Assembly (NCBI RefSeq): GCF_000716445.1
Contig: NZ_JNWK01000014.1
Coordinates: 72,430 to 136,429, forward strand
DNA from: Streptomyces wedmorensis
GTDB taxonomy: Bacteria > Actinomycetota > Actinomycetes > Streptomycetales > Streptomycetaceae
Length of the DNA: 64,000 nucleotides
Direction of reading: 5' to 3'
Position numbers and translations under genes: made by a program. Below are positions 60,617-64,000 of the stretch, one piece after another. The first letter of the stretch is position 1. The number at the start of each line of letters is the position of its first letter. The notes beneath the pieces were generated by a model, which ran no database searches, was not told the DNA's origin, and saw only the letters and a program-made list of their open reading frames with translations.

Positions 60617-60875
60617 TCATTCGGTGACGCGGACCGCCGGCGCGGGGCGGATGGGGGCCGCGCGGCGCGCGAAGGCGGCGCTGTTGCTGTACATCAGCCA
60701 GGTGGTGAGCACGCCGAGGAGTGAGCCGAGGGCGATTCCCTCCACGGCGATGAAGGTCGTAGTAGTCGCCGGCCGGGCCGCCGGTGCTGCCGAAGAAGCC
60801 GTCGAGGACGACGTAGCGGGGGTCGGAGGCGAGGGCCTGCCACACCGCGGGGTCGCCCACCGTGCCCTGCACCAC
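60617..60875 (-). pseudogene. FtsX-like ABC permease fragment, frameshifted
   Basis: Minus-strand translation gives VQGTVGDPAVWQALASDPRYVVLDGFFGSTGGPAG and then, in another frame, TFIAVEGIALGSLLGVLTTWLMYSNSAAF, the end of a FtsX/MacB-type permease. Only about 85 codons remain and no start is present. The following stretch 60876-61265 shows no gene I can support. Confidence 0.55.
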
Positions 60876-61265
60876 GCCTCGTGTCCGGTCGCCGTCGTAC
60901 CCGAGCGGAATCCGGAGCCCGCGGAAGGAGACCTGTGATGAACCCGGCCGGAAGTGCAGCGGCGCTCCTGCGGGCGCAACGGAGCGGTCCAGCGGGAGAA
61001 CCGGTTCCTTCGCGCCGAGGCGATGCTCGGGAGCGGCGCCGACGAAGGGAGGAGTGGCCGAAGCCGCGGCGCCATGGGCCGGTCGGTCCGGGTGCGGCCC
61101 GTTCGGCCCCGTCGGACAGCCCCCTTGGCCGCTGGGGCGCGCCGCCTCGCGGGCGGACGATGGGGTTACGGAGTCGGACCGGCCCCGTATCCCGGTCCAC
61201 CGCCCGTCCGTACCGACTCAGGTCCACGGCGACCGCCGTGGGCCCCGGGAACGAGGAGCAGAACA

Positions 61266-61721
61266 ATGGCCGGAGGCAAGGTGGAACGCAGGCACAGCCT
61301 CTTCCCCGACTTCAACGACTGGTTCAACAGGGAGTTCCCAGGGCTGCCCGGATGGCGCCCCGCGACCGCTGCCCACTCCATTCCCGTGGAGGTGACCAGC
61401 GGCGCCGGCGCGTACGTGCTGCGGGCCGAACTGCCCGGGATGGACCCCGACGATTTCACCATCACCGTCGACGACAACCTCATCACGGTGAGTGCGGAGC
61501 ACAGTGAGAGCACGGAGGACAAGGAGCACTCCGAGTTCCGCTACGGATCGTTCCGCCGGACCGTGCGCCTCCCGGCCACGATCCCGGCCGACGACGTCGA
61601 GGCTTCGTACGCGGACGGCATCCTCACCGTGCGAGTCCCCATGCCCGACGAAAAGACCGGCACCGCACGCACCATCCCGGTGAAGCGAGGCGGCACCTCT
61701 CCCGAGGGAGCCACGTCGTGA
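61266..61721 (+). CDS. Hsp20/alpha-crystallin small heat shock protein
   Basis: This encodes 151 aa from an ATG with AGGAG upstream. The alpha-crystallin domain is complete: IPVEVTSGAGAYVLRAELPGMDPDDFTITVDDNLITVSAEHSE, then EFRYGSFRRTVRLPATIPADDVEASYADGILTVRVPMP. It is an ATP-independent chaperone. In actinobacteria such genes often sit in hypoxia/dormancy islands with Rv1733c-like, CBS, MBL and alcohol dehydrogenase genes, remnants of which follow here. Confidence 0.93.
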   Translation: MAGGKVERRHSLFPDFNDWFNREFPGLPGWRPATAAHSIPVEVTSGAGAYVLRAELPGMDPDDFTITVDDNLITVSAEHSESTEDKEHSEFRYGSFRRTVRLPATIPADDVEASYADGILTVRVPMPDEKTGTARTIPVKRGGTSPEGATS

Positions 61722-61796
61722 ATCCCTAGCGAGCCCACCGTCCCCTTGGCGGTGTCGGGGATCCCTCAGCGAGCCACCCCCGACGGGAGGTGCGGC

Positions 61797-62148
61797 GTGT
61801 CTCACCAGGAGCATTCGGACAGCAAGTCCATCGGGCCGGTGAAAGGATCCCGCGGACGTGCCGACTTCGCCCTCGTCCTGATCGTCGCCCTCGTCTGCGG
61901 AGCCGTGGCCGCCGGAATCCTGTGGAACGCCGGGGCCAGGACCGATCGCGAACTGGCCGCCCAACGTCATCACCGCCCACCGTCATCAGGTGAAGGCGAC
62001 CACCACAGGGCCCGCAGTGGACCCATCCGGCGCAGCCCGGTACGGCACGAACCCGCAGGCCCTCGCACCGGCGGTGTGGGAACACCCGGAGCACGTCCGC
62101 CGCTCCGGGACCGTCCACGTTCCGCCCGGTACGCCCCCGGGTGGGTGA
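61797..62148 (+). pseudogene. Rv1733c-like membrane protein, frameshifted and truncated
   Basis: A GTG after GGGAGG starts one frame with a membrane helix (FALVLIVALVCGAVAAGILW) and NAGARTDRELAAQR. The continuation, KATTTGPAVDPSGAARYGTNPQALAPAVWEHPEH and SGTVHVPPGTPPG, is in another frame ending at 62148. These are the typical segments of the two-helix Rv1733c-type proteins; the second helix is missing. Confidence 0.6.
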
Positions 62149-62202
62149 CGATGAGTGACCGCGCCCCAGAGCGGCCGGACCGCGGCGAGCCGGCCGGCGC
62201 CG

Positions 62203-62874
62203 TCAGCTGCCGGCCGCGGCGCGGCCGGGCCCGGCCGTCTCGGTGCCGCCCTGGTCGAGGCGGAAGGGCGGGTAGGCGTCCGTCATGAGGCTCGCGTAGG
62301 CGGCGACGCGCAGGACCCAGCGGTTCAGGCCGACGATCAGGGCGAACAGATCGCGCGGATAGCGTTCGGTGAAGGTCACGGCGAAGCCGGCGATGAGCGT
62401 GAGCAGGGTGATGAGGCCGCTGCTCCACCATCCTGCGTGCATGCCGCTGGTGAAGAAGGCAATCACGAGGTAGTGGGGGATGGCGAGCAGCCACCACTTG
62501 ACCAGGACCAGCGAGCGGGAGAGCCGCTCCGGGTAGGCGATGTCGAGTCGGGCCGGGTAGTCCGGCTCAGGGCCCAGGCTGAAGGGCGGGTAGCGGTCGG
62601 TGCCGAGGGCGCCGTACGAGTAGTACGACACGCGCCAGGACCAGCGGAGCACGCCGAGATTGAAGTCGAAAAGGCCCCGTGGGAAGCGTTCGGTGAAGAG
62701 GATGGCGAAGAACGCGATGACCGTCACCACGAAGAAGGCGATCCAGAGGAAGATCAGCACGATCCAGTGGGGGATCACCAGGATCCACTTGACCAGCCAC
62801 AGCCAGCGCGACAGCGGCTTGTCGAGATCGGCATTCACCGCCACGGGAGCGTGCGATGCGGTCGGGGCGTCCAT
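62203..62874 (-). CDS. DUF4389 membrane protein (two tandem repeats)
   Basis: This encodes 223 aa; the ATG at 62874 is 8 nt after GAGGAAG. Two homologous halves are visible, each with LSRWLWLVKWILVIPHW / LSRSLVLVKWWLLAIPHY, an FTERFPRGLFDF / FTERYPRDLFAL turn, and YPPF near the end. About four to five membrane helices result. The role is unknown. It lies in the stress-island remnant. Confidence 0.88.
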   Translation of the reverse strand: MDAPTASHAPVAVNADLDKPLSRWLWLVKWILVIPHWIVLIFLWIAFFVVTVIAFFAILFTERFPRGLFDFNLGVLRWSWRVSYYSYGALGTDRYPPFSLGPEPDYPARLDIAYPERLSRSLVLVKWWLLAIPHYLVIAFFTSGMHAGWWSSGLITLLTLIAGFAVTFTERYPRDLFALIVGLNRWVLRVAAYASLMTDAYPPFRLDQGGTETAGPGRAAAGS

Positions 62875-62962
62875 GGTCGTCACTTCCTCGTCAGGTCGTC
62901 GTCCTCGTACGCGAGCCGGTCGACTACCCCCACCGCACCGGTTCCGCGACACTGCCGGTGCC

Positions 62963-63157
62963 TCATCGCTCGTCACCTCCTACACCCTGCGCGGTGAGCT
63001 CGCACCGTACGTCGACCACACCTTCGACAGCGCGGGCCAGGCGCTCAACCTTCCACCGCTCCATGGCGGCGACGATCTCCTTGAACTCCGCGCCGGGCCG
63101 GACGGCGACGACCTTCTTGGTCATCACGTCGGCGACGGTGAACGGCCGGGTGGTCAT
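62963..63157 (-). pseudogene. CBS-BON protein remnant with in-frame internal deletion
   Basis: The ATG at 63157 follows GAGGAGAG and gives the normal CBS start TRPFTVADVMTKKVVAVRPGAEFKEIVAAMERWKV. It then jumps to LARAVEGVVDVRCELTA, which is the end of a BON domain. The reading frame survives, leaving 64 aa without a complete CBS or BON fold. Confidence 0.65.
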
Positions 63158-63167
63158 GGCTCTCTCC

Positions 63168-63239
63168 TCAGCGGGCGTACGCCAGGGATTCCGCGCCGAC
63201 GCGCGGCAAGAGGTCGTCCGGAAGACGAGTGGTGCTCAT
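63168..63239 (-). other. Possible 23-codon ORF
   Basis: [23 protein letters not shown] starts at 63239 with no strong ribosome site and lies between two remnants. It is probably part of a degraded gene. Confidence 0.2.
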
Positions 63240-63399
63240 GGTGTCCTCCAGCCCTTCTCTCACAGACTCCCGCGCCCCGGGCGGGAGCGCGAGGGCTGCG
63301 CAGCTCGCACCAGTGGGCCGAAGCGCCTGCCTCAGCGGACCAGGACGGCCTCCCCGGAGCGGGGTACGACGGCCGTCCAGCCGACCGGGCGGACTCCTG

Positions 63400-63690
63400 G
63401 TCGTGGTGGCGATCGCCGTAGGTGGACTCCATGAGCAGCGTGTCGGCGCCCGAGAACGGTTCCGGCGGCGGCAGCAGCGGGTGCCCTGGGCGGAGCCGCA
63501 GTGGTCCAGGTGGGCATGGGTGACGACCACGGCGTCGACGTCGGCGGCGTCGCGGGCGAACCGCTCCCGGTTGCGGCGCCGCAGGGTCGCGAAACCCTGG
63601 AAGAGACCGCAGTCGAGGAGGATCCGGGCATGGTCGCTCTCGACCAGGAACTTGCTGCCGGTGACCGTGCCGGGGGACTCCGCCAAGGCT
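63400..63690 (-). pseudogene. MBL-fold/beta-CASP hydrolase remnant with internal deletion
   Basis: Minus-strand translation gives [28 protein letters not shown] and [12 protein letters not shown] (metal motif HxHxDH), then jumps frame to [26 protein letters not shown]. Roughly 120 residues between these elements, normally carrying the other ligands, are missing. Confidence 0.65.
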
Positions 63691-63737
63691 GGTGGACGAG
63701 GACCGCAGCGACGCGCGAAGGGAAGTGGGTGGGCGCC

Positions 63738-64000
63738 ATGAAGGCACTCGTCTTCCAGGGCCCGGGACGGATCGCCTGGCAGGAGGTGCCCGACCCGGTC
63801 GTCGGGGATCCCGCCGACGCGATCGTGCGGGTCGACGCCGTCACCATCTGCGGCACGGACCTGCACATCCTGAAGGGGGACGTCCCGGAGGTGACGCCCG
63901 GCCGGGTCCTTGGACACGAGGCGGTCGGCACTGTGGTGGAGACCGGGGGCGACGTCCGCACGGTGCGGCCGGGGGACCGGGTCCTGGTCTCCTGCATCAC
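63738..64000 (+). CDS. Zinc-dependent alcohol dehydrogenase, 3' partial
   Basis: An ATG at 63738 begins [22 protein letters not shown] and the frame is open to the end of the window (87 codons). MDR-family landmarks appear in order: [14 protein letters not shown] (catalytic zinc Cys), [16 protein letters not shown] (zinc His and Glu) and [11 protein letters not shown]. The NAD-binding half lies outside the window. Confidence 0.88.
   Translation, partial: MKALVFQGPGRIAWQEVPDPVVGDPADAIVRVDAVTICGTDLHILKGDVPEVTPGRVLGHEAVGTVVETGGDVRTVRPGDRVLVSCI

Noticed and set aside
60410..60938. C-terminal extension of the DAHP synthase
   Set aside because: It is out-of-frame reading through the deletion, the 54-bp repeat (SGVLNHAWP twice), the terminator and beyond; not a domain.
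60876..61265. Coding gene between the FtsX fragment and Hsp20
   Set aside because: Open frames exist but are Arg/Pro-rich with no motif, start site or conserved-looking segment.

Overview
The window is high-GC actinobacterial DNA, almost certainly a Streptomyces chromosome, probably an accessory or arm region. The signs are very strong G/C third-position bias, GTG starts, ATGA-coupled operons, long GC-rich terminator hairpins, ricin-lectin secreted glycosidases, a DasR-type operator and many decaying genes. No rRNA, tRNA or CRISPR array was seen.

Layout. 1-4.9 kb: the 3' part of an RHS/YD-repeat polymorphic toxin with a ricin-lectin insertion and an ADP-ribosyltransferase-like C-terminus, then a small unknown gene that may be its immunity partner. 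5.2-28.7 kb: an amino-sugar and polymer degradation block. It holds a GH43 galactanase-like enzyme, a secreted phosphodiesterase-like enzyme, a GH20 hexosaminidase, a tagatose/GalNAc-type catabolic operon on the minus strand (PfkB kinase, AgaS-like SIS protein, class II aldolase), a DeoR regulator, an ABC sugar importer with two paralogous binding lipoproteins and no ATPase, a ROK protein, a GH84 enzyme with an upstream DasR-like box, and two tandem M4 metalloproteases. Five of these promoter regions share short TGCTCG / TACTGAGC elements, suggesting one regulon. 29-42.7 kb: mixed genes with several decayed ones (VOC, IS630-type transposase, HxlR-SCP2, HAD), a NADAR protein, a MoxR ATPase/VWA/unknown triad rich in short tandem repeats, a TIM-barrel hydrolase-like protein, an SMP-30 lactonase and an Lrp regulator.

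42.9-58.7 kb: the most interesting part, a compact small-molecule cluster without NRPS or PKS. A four-gene translationally coupled operon (isopropylmalate-synthase-like, prephenate dehydratase, FAD/NAD(P)-binding protein, aminotransferase) faces a second operon (LeuC-like, LeuD-like, isochorismatase-like, TauD-like oxygenase). Between and around them lie an AroH chorismate mutase, a strongly divergent class II DAHP-synthase-like protein that has lost its metal ligands, a lone DhaL, an atypical response regulator, an IclR regulator, a 14-TM exporter and an ArsR regulator. The logic suggests phenylpyruvate supply followed by Leu-type one-carbon chain extension (benzylmalate/homophenylalanine-like chemistry) and tailoring. 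The product is not identifiable from the sequence.

58.9-64 kb: a cupin, a canonical class II DAHP synthase destroyed by an internal deletion beside a perfect 54-bp tandem duplication, then the eroded remains of a dormancy/stress island (intact Hsp20 and DUF4389 protein; broken Rv1733c-like, CBS and MBL genes) and the start of a zinc alcohol dehydrogenase that runs off the window.
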